Below the pieces are notes generated by a model. The model ran no database searches. It was not told the origin of the DNA and was given only the letters and a program-made list of their open reading frames with translations. Shown here one piece after another: positions 5,587-11,957 of a stretch of 11,957 nucleotides of DNA (position 1 is the stretch's first letter; the number at the start of each line of letters is the position of its first letter). The translations under genes were made by a program, and so were the position numbers. Origin of the DNA: Candidatus Woesearchaeota archaeon (GTDB taxonomy: Archaea > Nanobdellota > Nanobdellia > SCGC-AAA011-G17 > JACPNG01); the NCBI GenBank assembly GCA_016185555.1, contig JACPNI010000062.1, forward strand, positions 1-11,957. The letters are read 5' to 3'.

Positions 5587-6563
5587 ACTATGTCGCTGTT
5601 ACTCTAAAAGGTATTGAGGATATTGCTGCAAAAGAACTTAAATCTATAGACAAACAATTAAAAGTTATTAAGATTGAAGAAGCGAGAATTATATTTTCTA
5701 CGAAATCTATAGAGAAGATAAAGGAAGCAAAGACAATTATTTATTTATATGAGCTATTTGCCCGCTTTAATTTCAAAAAAACTGAAGATTTCAGCAAAGA
5801 ATTAAAAAAAATCGATTTTTCATTTATTAAAAAGGACTTTGTTGTAAAATGCAATAGGGAAGGTGAGCATAATTTTAACTCAAATGATATTGCGAGGTAT
5901 ATCGGTGAAATAATATACAAAAAAGGATTCAAAGTAAATCTTGATAGTGATACAGCAATTTATATTGATATAATTAAAAATAAAGCATTTATTGGGAAGC
6001 TTCTGGTTAAAGAAAAACTATCAAAAAGAGAGTATCGGCTAAAACTAAGCAATAAGACAGTAAATCCTTGCTTGGCTGCCGCATTAATCCTTATTTCAAA
6101 GTCAAAAAAAGAAGATCCATTGTTAGACCCTTTTTGTAAAGACGGCATAATACCTATTGAAGCAGCATTAATTGGGTATAAAAACGTTTATGGCATCGAC
6201 GAAACCGAGAACAATGTAAGAATGGCAAAAATAAACTCTAAATTAGCCAATGCAAAAGTTAAATTGTTGCATAATAAAATTGACTGGATTGATACTTATT
6301 TTAAAAAAGATTCTTTAACTATAATAACAAATCCTCCAACTTCATCTAAAATTATAAGTGAATCGGAAATAACCAAATTATACAACGAATTCTTCAATCA
6401 GGCAAAATTTGTATTAAAAAATAAGATGGTCATAGCTATTACAAAAAAAGATCTATTTAATAGCATTGCAAAAAGCTTTAAATTTAAACTTTTAGAAGAA
6501 AGAAAGGTAATTATTGGTGATCTTGGTTATTATATCTTGATTTATAAAAACCACAAGAATTAG
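5583..6563 (+). CDS. THUMP-domain SAM-dependent RNA methyltransferase
   Basis: A 326-residue protein whose N-terminal half (to about residue 145) looks like a THUMP RNA-binding domain with its ferredoxin-like neighbour (FVVKCNREGEHNFNSNDIAR, AFIGKLLV). The C-terminal half is a Rossmann methyltransferase: motif I LLDPFCKDGIIPIEAA (180-195), the acidic strand end GID (204-206) and motif IV NPPTSSK (250-256). This architecture belongs to the COG0116/Trm14/Trm-G10 group, which makes N2-methylguanine in tRNA or rRNA. Motif IV lacks the aromatic residue of the usual N/D-PP-Y/F, and motif I has K-D in place of G-S. It may be a divergent subfamily or have altered activity, and the target nucleotide cannot be assigned. 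It starts inside the pyrF stop (ATGA) and ends overlapping the convergent gene by 4 bp. Confidence 0.82.
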   Translation: MNYVAVTLKGIEDIAAKELKSIDKQLKVIKIEEARIIFSTKSIEKIKEAKTIIYLYELFARFNFKKTEDFSKELKKIDFSFIKKDFVVKCNREGEHNFNSNDIARYIGEIIYKKGFKVNLDSDTAIYIDIIKNKAFIGKLLVKEKLSKREYRLKLSNKTVNPCLAAALILISKSKKEDPLLDPFCKDGIIPIEAALIGYKNVYGIDETENNVRMAKINSKLANAKVKLLHNKIDWIDTYFKKDSLTIITNPPTSSKIISESEITKLYNEFFNQAKFVLKNKMVIAITKKDLFNSIAKSFKFKLLEERKVIIGDLGYYILIYKNHKN

Positions 6564-6847
6564 GGTTTATTTAATAACTTTGATAGTAAAGAACGAGGGA
6601 TTTCTATGCATGCTTCATCTTGAGCAACTTTCTTTTCTAAACCAACTTCTTTTGGTTCTTTTTTCTTCCCAACAATAATATATACCTTTTCGTCATCTTT
6701 AGAGCCATAAATTGCTGGGCATGCCCCAACTATACATTCTTCTATCCTTACAACTTCATAAATCGCTGGACAACCTGGAAAGGGAGCACACATTAAATGC
6801 GCAGGTGTTATTTCTTTTAATACATATTTTCTATCCATTTTTAACAT
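6560..6847 (-). CDS. Small four-cysteine protein with duplicated CPAIY motif, unknown function
   Basis: A 95-residue soluble protein, MLKMDRKYVLKEITPAHL at the start. It holds two similar units: C20-APFPG-C26-PAIY and C38-IVGA-C43-PAIY, so four cysteines as two spaced pairs that could bind Zn or an Fe-S centre. A beta-rich part follows (KVYIIVGKK, 54-62), then a segment ending DEACIEIPRSLLSKLL (77-92). The C-x4-5-C-P-A-I-Y then IIVGKK then ExxIEIP layout matches a family of short hypothetical proteins I recall from archaea and bacteria, usually with one CPAIY unit. M4 (6838) is an alternative start; the TATA-like stretch TTTAATAA around 6868-6875 on this strand favours ATG 6847 as a leaderless start. 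It is convergent with, and 4 bp into, the methyltransferase gene. No function assigned. Confidence 0.72.
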   Translation of the reverse strand: MLKMDRKYVLKEITPAHLMCAPFPGCPAIYEVVRIEECIVGACPAIYGSKDDEKVYIIVGKKKEPKEVGLEKKVAQDEACIEIPRSLLSKLLNKP

Positions 6848-6934
6848 ATTTATATTGGTTTACATACTTATTAAACTTCCTATATTCCTTTAAACCTATT
6901 AAAACTGGCAATTTAAGCCATTTTAAAGGAAAAC

Positions 6935-6942
6935 TTTATATA
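6935..6942 (+). promoter_or_regulatory. TATA box for the histone gene
   Basis: TTTATATA preceded by GGAAAAC (a BRE-like purine stretch) lies so that transcription should start near 6963-6967, leaving a leader of about 30 nt before ATG 6994. It is the best-formed promoter of the window. Confidence 0.55.
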
Positions 6943-6980
6943 GGTGTTCTAATAAAAAACTTTAGGCTTAATATAAGTTC

Positions 6981-6987
6981 GGGAGGT
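6981..6987 (+). promoter_or_regulatory. Shine-Dalgarno site fixing the histone start
   Basis: GGGAGGT ends six bases before ATG 6994. It shows that the long open frame extending upstream to 6712 is only the shadow of the divergent gene and its promoter region. Confidence 0.7.
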
Positions 6988-6993
6988 GTTTTT

Positions 6994-7164
6994 ATGGCAG
7001 AATTACTTGTTGTAAGAAGCAAGATAAAAGACGCAGCAAGGGGCATGAATGTTGCTGGAGACTTTGCAGATGCTTTAAGTAAAAGAGTAGAAGAATTAGT
7101 AAAAGAAGCATCAAGAAGAGCAAAAGAAAATAATAGAAAAACAGTCCAAGCTAGAGATTTATAA
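6994..7164 (+). CDS. Short DUF1931-like histone-fold protein
   Basis: A 56-residue DNA-binding protein candidate. It shows helix 1 (VRSKIKDAARG), a loop with MNVAGDF (18-24), the long basic helix 2 (ADALSKRVEELVKEASRRAK, 25-44) and the histone loop-2 motif N-N-R-K-T-V-x-A-x-D-L (46-56) that ends the protein. R48 and T50 with D55 match the R-x-T-x-x-x-x-D pair of archaeal histones. Helix 3 is missing, since the protein stops at the D-L that normally begins it. The M-N-V-x-x-D-F signature resembles one half of DUF1931 proteins, and the short third helix agrees with the face-to-face histone class proposed from structure predictions. It probably acts as a dimer or tetramer on DNA. A strong promoter, Shine-Dalgarno site and T-rich terminator suggest abundant expression. 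Confidence 0.78.
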   Translation: MAELLVVRSKIKDAARGMNVAGDFADALSKRVEELVKEASRRAKENNRKTVQARDL

Positions 7165-7168
7165 AAAT

Positions 7169-7184
7169 CTTTTTTTTATTTTTT
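7169..7184 (+). terminator. Oligo-T terminator after the histone gene
   Basis: A run of eight T, one A and six T begins five bases after the histone stop. T-rich tracts of this kind end transcription by archaeal RNA polymerase; no hairpin is needed or seen. Confidence 0.6.
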
Positions 7185-7225
7185 AAATAACAATCCTTTA
7201 ATATTACTTCTATTTTCTAGAATAT

Positions 7226-7621
7226 ATGGGGAAAATTAAGGGGACGCGAGCAGAGCGGGAATTGGTTCATATGCTTTGGAGTTCAGATTTTGCTGCTCTA
7301 AGGGCTGCCGGCTCAGGTTCTACACCATTACCTTGTCCAGACATAATTGCAGGTAATGGCATTAGAAAATTAGCTATTGAGTGTAAGTCATTGAAAGACA
7401 AAGCAGAGTATATTAAAAAAGAAAAAGTTGAAGAACTTATTCATTTTGCGAAAAAGTTTGGTGCAGAGCCCTGGATTGCAATCAGATTTGATAACGAAGG
7501 GTGGTTTTTCTTAAATCATGAAGATGTAGAAAGAAGCAAAGAAGGCAGCTATATTATTCCATTAGAATTAGCCAGAGAAAGAGGTTTAACATTTAAAGAA
7601 CTAATAGAAAAAGTTTATTAA
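7226..7621 (+). CDS. hjc: Archaeal Holliday junction resolvase Hjc
   Basis: A 131-residue structure-specific nuclease that cuts four-way DNA junctions symmetrically during recombination repair. It is a full-length member of the archaeal family: KGTRAERELVHML (5-17) gives E10, RAAGSGS (26-32) is the conserved basic/Gly-Ser loop, CPDIIAGNG (37-45) gives D39, and LAIECKSLK (49-57) gives E52 and K54, completing the PD-(D/E)XK site. Residues 69-131 hold the usual helix (VEELIHFAKKFG) and the final strands (PWIAIRFDNEGWFFL). No Shine-Dalgarno site precedes ATG 7226. A TTTAATAT stretch ~25 nt upstream suggests a leaderless start. It follows the histone terminator and lies 22 nt before the surface-protein gene, with which it may be co-transcribed. 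Confidence 0.93.
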   Translation: MGKIKGTRAERELVHMLWSSDFAALRAAGSGSTPLPCPDIIAGNGIRKLAIECKSLKDKAEYIKKEKVEELIHFAKKFGAEPWIAIRFDNEGWFFLNHEDVERSKEGSYIIPLELARERGLTFKELIEKVY

Positions 7622-7643
7622 ACTGTTCATAAAAACAAAGTGG

Positions 7644-8840
7644 ATGAAATTTTTAGTCTTAATAATCTTATTTTTATTATTAAGCTTTAATGTCTATGCT
7701 AATTTGGTAATAACAGAAATTCTTGCAAATCCCATTCAAGATGAGGACTATAATGAATACGTAGAGGTCTATAATGATGGTGATTCCCCAATTAATCTAG
7801 AAAACTTAACATTATGTAAAAATAAATTAGAATCTGGTTATATTAATAAACAAGACTCAAAGATTTATAGCAACCTATCCTCAACAATAAATCCAAAAAG
7901 CTATGCATTAATAACAGATGGTGGCAGTGGAACAGAAGTTTATGCTAATTTCAATCCCCAAGGAACAGCTTTGCATACTAATTCTGGTAGCTTATGTGAT
8001 CGTGGCCTTTCTAATAATGACGAGGAAGTTTTTCTCAATTTAAACGGTATTAATATATCATCTATAATTTATCCAGCAACCCGAAGTGGATTAAGCTGGA
8101 GTCTAATAAACGGACAATGGGCACATAGCAATACAACACCAGGCTATCCTAATTATATCCCAAATAATTTAAGTGATGAACAAAACGCAAGCAATGTAAC
8201 ACAAAGCCCAAATGAAACAATCAGCAACATAACATATATTCCAAATAATGAAACAGCAACCATAAATGATAGCTGTGACTGGCAGGTCTTGATATTGCTT
8301 AACAAGAGCATATTTGATAATGCTTCAGATGTTAAGTGGAAAATCGAGATAACGAAGAATAAAGGCTACAAAACAAATATTTTATTCAGGAGGTTTGTCT
8401 CTGATGAGAAGAACAATGTGATTAAGGCATATGATGATTTAAACTTAAGCATAACTAATAAAAGAAATTTTGCATACAGCCCAAAGTTAAAACCCGGGTC
8501 ATACACAATAAACGCTGAGATAAAAACAGACTGCAAAGATACCAATTCTTCAAATAACATAGCATCCGCACCAATCCAAATAAAAGAAGAAGAGGGCTTA
8601 GAAGAAATGACAACTAATGAGGATACAGAAACTGTTCAGGTTAAAGGGATACAAAATAAAAAACCAACAATAGAGAATAGCACCGAAACTAATTTAAATA
8701 ACAGTTTGGGCTCAATTACTGGAAAAACAGTATACAATAAAGAGCCATTAGCAAACAAAAAAGCCATCTACATTTTAGTGGCATCAATAGCTGTTTTAAT
8801 TGTGTACTTTGTGTACAACAGGATAGAAACAGATGAATGA
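7644..8840 (+). CDS. Secreted, membrane-anchored lamin-tail-domain (LTD) protein
   Basis: A 398-residue exported protein. The signal peptide is residues 1-19 (MKFLVLIILFLLLSFNVYA), and the mature part opens NLVITEILANP, the classic start of a lamin-tail domain. That domain runs to ~170 and ends SWSLINGQWAHSNTTPGYPN, whose W and T-P-G-x-x-N are family landmarks. A Ser/Thr/Asn-rich linker with many N-x-S/T sequons (about 163-210) suggests N-glycosylation. A second beta domain (211-313, CDWQVLILLNKSIF to IASAPIQIK) looks like an Ig/CARDB-type module. An acidic, low-complexity stalk follows, then a membrane helix near 373-391 (KAIYILVASIAVLIVYFVY) and a short tail. LTD modules in prokaryotes occur in surface proteins and extracellular nucleases, but no enzyme domain is present here. 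A role in surface attachment is inference. It overlaps the next gene by 8 nt. Confidence 0.8.
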   Translation: MKFLVLIILFLLLSFNVYANLVITEILANPIQDEDYNEYVEVYNDGDSPINLENLTLCKNKLESGYINKQDSKIYSNLSSTINPKSYALITDGGSGTEVYANFNPQGTALHTNSGSLCDRGLSNNDEEVFLNLNGINISSIIYPATRSGLSWSLINGQWAHSNTTPGYPNYIPNNLSDEQNASNVTQSPNETISNITYIPNNETATINDSCDWQVLILLNKSIFDNASDVKWKIEITKNKGYKTNILFRRFVSDEKNNVIKAYDDLNLSITNKRNFAYSPKLKPGSYTINAEIKTDCKDTNSSNNIASAPIQIKEEEGLEEMTTNEDTETVQVKGIQNKKPTIENSTETNLNNSLGSITGKTVYNKEPLANKKAIYILVASIAVLIVYFVYNRIETDE

Positions 8841-9240
8841 GCAAAAAATAGTTTTAAGGATTATAATAGAAATACTTGGAAACCCACAGGAACATGTTAA
8901 TGATACACTGAAGAAAATCATTGAAAAAATAAAAAGTGAGTTTAAGGTTAATAAGGAAGAGATCTATGAAGCTGAAAATGTAGGTAAGTTATGGAGTGCA
9001 TTTACCGAAGTTGAAATGGAACTAAATAATGTTGACCAATTAATAGGAATATGCTTTGAATATATGCCTAGCTCAATAGAGATTCTGGATCCAATAGAGT
9101 TTGCTGTTAAAAGCAATGACCTAAATAATTTGTTAAATGATTTAATGGCTAAGCTGCATCAAAACGATATGATAATAAAGAACCTGGCAGCAGAAAATAC
9201 TGTAATAAAAAGAGAGCTTGGCAAAAAACAGCAAAACTAA
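8833..9240 (+). CDS. Conserved small archaeal protein, unknown function
   Basis: A 135-residue soluble protein. Residues 4-75 alternate strands and helices (IVLRIIIEILGNPQEHVNDTL, helix KKIIEKIKSEF, then SAFTEVEMELNNVDQLIGICF), suggesting a ferredoxin/ACT-like alpha-beta fold. A short conserved-looking segment YMPSSIEILDP (78-88) is followed by a long charged C-terminal helix (about 95-133, SNDLNNLLNDLMAKLHQNDM onward) that may form a coiled coil. I recall similar proteins, with the same -YMP-IEI- stretch and C-terminal helix, as hypothetical genes in Pacearchaeota and Woesearchaeota. The ATG overlaps the end of the LTD gene by 8 nt, indicating translational coupling. The 3' end overlaps the convergent transglutaminase-like gene by 4 bp. 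No catalytic motif is visible. Confidence 0.7.
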   Translation: MNEQKIVLRIIIEILGNPQEHVNDTLKKIIEKIKSEFKVNKEEIYEAENVGKLWSAFTEVEMELNNVDQLIGICFEYMPSSIEILDPIEFAVKSNDLNNLLNDLMAKLHQNDMIIKNLAAENTVIKRELGKKQQN

Positions 9241-10586
9241 TCTTTTCTGCACTCTCCATTTTTAAATGAAAACCCTGCTGAACATTTGTAGCACTTATTA
9301 TCCCTGAAACAATTTAATCCTGATGGGCAACCGCATTCATTACACCGCGGAATTAAATTGCCATTATCACAAAAATAAGGCTGTGTAATAGAACACTGGT
9401 CATATGAAGTATCATCTCCACATCTTTGCAGTTCTTTAGACTTATACTGACTTAAATCAAAACATGTATAGTTCCATTTTGATGCTGATGAAGGAACCGG
9501 TTTATCCTCGCAGGTTATACATGTAGGATCCCATAACTCATAAACAGAATCCTTCTTTATACCAACAACCAAATGATCAGCACCCTTGGTTTCAGTATCA
9601 ACAACACAAAGCCCAACATTCTCTATTCCTGCTCTTAAGAACATAGAAGCTAACAAAACAGACGAGTCAGTACATTGACCTTTACCCTTCATCAAAGTTA
9701 CTGCGGGGGGATTAACCCAGTTTGTCTGCCAGTTAGTGCTATAAACATAGTCAACATTATTTCTGACAAATTTAATCAATGTGGTCTTGATTTTTGATTC
9801 ATCTCCTTTCAAGGACTCAACAAGAGGATCTGTCTCCTCAATAACCAAAGGATTCAGCGGATTGATCTGCAAAAAGAATTTATAGTTATAATCACCAAAG
9901 AAATCATAGAGCTTATTTAATTCCAGGTTATTTTTCTCATAGTCACTAATTCTTTGTTTAAACAATTTATCAAGCTGGTCTCTATAAAACAATGGATATT
10001 TATTCTTGATAAGATAAAAATAGTAAATTGAATTTTCAAGATAAGGCAGTGATTCGCCAAGCGCGCTTATTACTGCAGCCTTCCTTTCCGATGTAGTCTT
10101 ATAGACGTGTGGGTTAATATCAATATCCCTTATTTTAAGGTAAAGATAATTAAGATATGCATCATTAGATTTGTAAATTAACTCATTCAATTCAAGAATC
10201 TTATTCTCTTCTGCATCTTTAGCTTTTTTCTTGAGCAAAGCAATATTATCCAGTTCCTTAGCAACCTCCAATCTGCATTTCAAACTTAAATCAAGAGCAT
10301 TTTCATAGTTTTTTGATGTATACTCAATGTTAAACTGATTATAACAAAAAGAGAAATTCGATACAAGCATATAATCAGTGATACACTTGCCTTCAACGCA
10401 TACCAGATCAGACCTGCAGCCACAGTCTTCCAGGCAGTAAGAACAGTCTTCTGAGGAGCTACAAGCGCCATCACCACAAAAACTTCGTGTAGCACTCATC
10501 AAATTGATTATAACAAAATAAACCAGAAACAAAAGAACTAAGGATAAAACTATAATAATTAACTTACTATAATGATGCCTTCTCAT
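9237..10586 (-). CDS. Membrane-anchored transglutaminase-like protein with flanking Cys-rich modules
   Basis: A 449-residue protein with an N-terminal membrane helix (about 9-30, LIIIVLSLVLLFLVYFVIIN), so the bulk lies outside the cell. Residues 37-69 form a Cys-rich module, CGDGACSSSEDCSYCLEDCG onward, of a type common in prokaryotic surface proteins (CGDGxCxxxExCxxCxxDCG). A helical region (75-235) precedes the transglutaminase core: KGKGQCTDSSVLLASMFLRA (300-319) with C305, then ADHLVVGI with H338, then ELWDPT with D353, the complete Cys-His-Asp triad. Members of this superfamily act as cysteine peptidases, peptidoglycan-active enzymes or crosslinkers; the actual substrate is unknown. A second Cys-rich module (389-446) ends the chain. 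Its start overlaps the stop of the Ig-like gene upstream (ATGA), so the two are translationally coupled and likely work together on the surface. Confidence 0.83.
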   Translation of the reverse strand: MRRHHYSKLIIIVLSLVLLFLVYFVIINLMSATRSFCGDGACSSSEDCSYCLEDCGCRSDLVCVEGKCITDYMLVSNFSFCYNQFNIEYTSKNYENALDLSLKCRLEVAKELDNIALLKKKAKDAEENKILELNELIYKSNDAYLNYLYLKIRDIDINPHVYKTTSERKAAVISALGESLPYLENSIYYFYLIKNKYPLFYRDQLDKLFKQRISDYEKNNLELNKLYDFFGDYNYKFFLQINPLNPLVIEETDPLVESLKGDESKIKTTLIKFVRNNVDYVYSTNWQTNWVNPPAVTLMKGKGQCTDSSVLLASMFLRAGIENVGLCVVDTETKGADHLVVGIKKDSVYELWDPTCITCEDKPVPSSASKWNYTCFDLSQYKSKELQRCGDDTSYDQCSITQPYFCDNGNLIPRCNECGCPSGLNCFRDNKCYKCSAGFSFKNGECRKD

Positions 10587-11917
10587 CTTTTAATATCTCC
10601 AATATAATCTTTATTGGATTTCTTTTTTGTCTGCATTTTGTAGATTATAATAAAAACAACTACAAAAAAAATAAATACAAAGAATATGGCAAGAGTATTG
10701 TCTGTTTTTTCTTCTGGCTCACCTTTTTCACCAGAAGTTAGGTTGCCAAAACCATATTTTTCCTCCAATAATCCATTGCTTGGGATTAGGTCTGTTGATT
10801 TTGTCTCACTTCTCTTATCTCCTATTTCAACTTTACCATTACCAGCCACATTCACCCTAACAAAAAAAACTGCACTATGTCCTTCTTTTGTCGTTAGGGT
10901 TATATTACCCTCATACAGCCCTTCAGTTGCATTTTTGTATTCATTTATCCAGATATATTGCTTAGCTGTTTCATTGCCCAACAGAACGGGCATTGAGGTA
11001 ATGTTCAGCCTTACTATTGTCCTTATATTTCCTGTAACACTGAATTTAATGTTAGCTAAGGGTTTGTCTAAGAAATTCTTAAAAGCAATATTACCTGCTC
11101 TTGTATCATCTGCAGCAAGCACCTCATCAAATTCTTTACTGCTAACAACGAAATCAATGCCTTTCTGCTTTATCTCGGTTTTATTCTCAACAATAGATTT
11201 CTCTACGGCTGTTTTGTTTTCCATTGATATTACTTCCGGTATTTTATTTAGGATATATACTGGGATTCTAAATTCTTTATCCAAATAAGATATAGTAACA
11301 TAATCAATAACCACCCTTTGGTTTAACTGCCTGATATTTGTTTTATTGAAATAAACATAGAAATATTTGTTAAACCCTGATGGGAGTGGAATTGAACTGC
11401 GCGAAAGCCTTAAGTTCAAACCACCGACAGATAAATTAACTTCTGTCTGGTTAGGACCGCTATTATAAAGTGCAACCTGGTAGTAAGAAGACTCATCTAT
11501 ATCTACAACTATTATCCCGGGACTGAGGTACATTTGCTTATCTTGGTTAATAATTGCTATTGGTATTATAGAAACAATCTCCTGAAGTATATTGTCTCTG
11601 TTATAAGCCAATCTTACATTTATGTTGTATTTCCCATTATCTAGCTTTGGAAGGTTAAAATATATAAAATAACTATTATTTCCTAATTTTGTTATTATTG
11701 AAGAGACCTTGATTATTTGTGCATTGCTTAGATATATATCAGATGCTATTAATGGCCTTACTGGATCCAAGGTTAGATTAACATAAAACTGTACAGTATT
11801 TCCTGAAGAAAATTCATTTTTTTCATTTAAGAGCGTTAAAACAGTTGGAGAAGCATATGCATAAGCTAAGTTAATCAAAAGAAAAAGTAATAAAAACAAA
11901 AAACGTTGTGATTTCAT
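10583..11917 (-). CDS. Secreted Ig-like protein with C-terminal membrane anchor
   Basis: A 444-residue exported protein with signal peptide 1-22 (MKSQRFLFLLLFLLINLAYA plus YA). The ectodomain is rich in beta strands and N-x-S/T sequons. The first part (25-125) resembles an Ig-like fold with paired strands (TVQFYVNLTLDP, SYFIYFNLPKLDNGKYNINV). A second (about 128-222) is built like an archaeal NEW/CARDB-type module (PGIIVVDIDESSYYQVALYN). A third covers about 255-358. A charged linker (365-406) leads to the membrane helix 408-426 (LAIFFVFIFFVVVFIIIY) and a Lys-rich cytoplasmic tail. No catalytic residues are evident, so a structural or adhesive role is inferred. It is the first complete gene of a minus-strand operon with the transglutaminase-like gene (4-nt overlap) and lies 8 nt after the tail of another reading frame. 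Confidence 0.78.
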   Translation of the reverse strand: MKSQRFLFLLLFLLINLAYAYASPTVLTLLNEKNEFSSGNTVQFYVNLTLDPVRPLIASDIYLSNAQIIKVSSIITKLGNNSYFIYFNLPKLDNGKYNINVRLAYNRDNILQEIVSIIPIAIINQDKQMYLSPGIIVVDIDESSYYQVALYNSGPNQTEVNLSVGGLNLRLSRSSIPLPSGFNKYFYVYFNKTNIRQLNQRVVIDYVTISYLDKEFRIPVYILNKIPEVISMENKTAVEKSIVENKTEIKQKGIDFVVSSKEFDEVLAADDTRAGNIAFKNFLDKPLANIKFSVTGNIRTIVRLNITSMPVLLGNETAKQYIWINEYKNATEGLYEGNITLTTKEGHSAVFFVRVNVAGNGKVEIGDKRSETKSTDLIPSNGLLEEKYGFGNLTSGEKGEPEEKTDNTLAIFFVFIFFVVVFIIIYKMQTKKKSNKDYIGDIKR

Positions 11918-11925
11918 GATTCATA

Positions 11926-11957
11926 TTATCTTTTTATTAATTTTTCAGCTTCTCTTA
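11926..11957 (-). CDS. Possible 3' end of an upstream minus-strand gene
   Basis: Read on the minus strand the window edge gives the codons for REAEKLIKR followed by TAA at 11928-11926. The other two frames hit stops or give no such tail. The peptide looks like an ordinary charged C-terminal helix, and the eight-base gap to ATG 11917 fits an operon. Only nine codons are visible, so identity and even coding status are uncertain. Confidence 0.4.
   Translation of the reverse strand, partial: REAEKLIKR

Noticed and set aside
6712..6993. N-terminal extension of the histone frame back to 6712
   Set aside because: It crosses the divergent gene, the TATA box at 6935-6942 and the Shine-Dalgarno site at 6981-6987; the real start is 6994.
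10686..11288. Plus-strand open frame (200 codons)
   Set aside because: It is antisense to the Ig-like secreted protein, whose signal peptide, sequons and membrane anchor are coherent; the plus frame shows no recognisable features.
1..11957. CRISPR array, tRNA, rRNA or insertion sequence
   Set aside because: I found no regularly spaced repeats, cloverleaf-like segments, rRNA-like stretches, transposase motifs or terminal inverted repeats by eye.

Overview
The window looks like a piece of a compact, AT-rich archaeal genome, most likely a DPANN lineage of the Woesearchaeota/Pacearchaeota type. Archaeal markers are a Hjc-type Holliday junction resolvase, a HerA-family ATPase, a very short DUF1931-like histone-fold protein, a COG2100-like radical SAM protein, and TATA boxes placed about 22-30 nt ahead of start codons, which implies many leaderless mRNAs. 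The lineage assignment rests on family recollection and gene style; there is no rRNA here to confirm it.

Layout. Positions 1-340 hold the 5' end of a minus-strand AAA/ABC-type ATPase, preceded by a GC-richer leader with a possible 47-codon ORF. A small PD-(D/E)XK-like nuclease (341-655, +) runs tail-to-tail into a HerA-like ATPase (648-2672, -). HerA shares a symmetric TATA region with a divergent radical SAM gene (2726-3712, +). A small four-helix membrane protein with a strong Shine-Dalgarno site and terminator follows (3783-4133). Next is a pyrimidine operon: a disrupted pyrE (4192-4775), a eukaryote-type pyrF (4762-5586) and a THUMP-domain methyltransferase (5583-6563), chained by overlapping stops and starts. 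A four-cysteine small protein (6560-6847, -) diverges from the short histone (6994-7164, +). Hjc (7226-7621) is followed by a lamin-tail-domain surface protein (7644-8840) and a small conserved protein (8833-9240). On the minus strand, a secreted Ig-like membrane-anchored protein (10583-11917) and a transglutaminase-like protein (9237-10586) form an operon, probably with the gene whose tail ends at 11926.

The most informative biology is UMP synthesis. The pyrE-pyrF pair has the gene order and OMP-decarboxylase type of the fused eukaryotic UMP synthase. However, pyrE has lost its catalytic loop and reading frame, and pyrF has Ser where the phosphate-binding Arg is expected. Either the pathway is decaying in a host-dependent cell or the assembly has errors; a second candidate frameshift at the start of the radical SAM gene keeps the error explanation open. 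The remaining genes cover recombination and DNA packaging (HerA, Hjc, histone, possible nuclease) and a cell-surface set (LTD, Ig-like and transglutaminase proteins). I saw no CRISPR array, tRNA, rRNA or insertion sequence, and no stretch above 300 bases is without a gene candidate.
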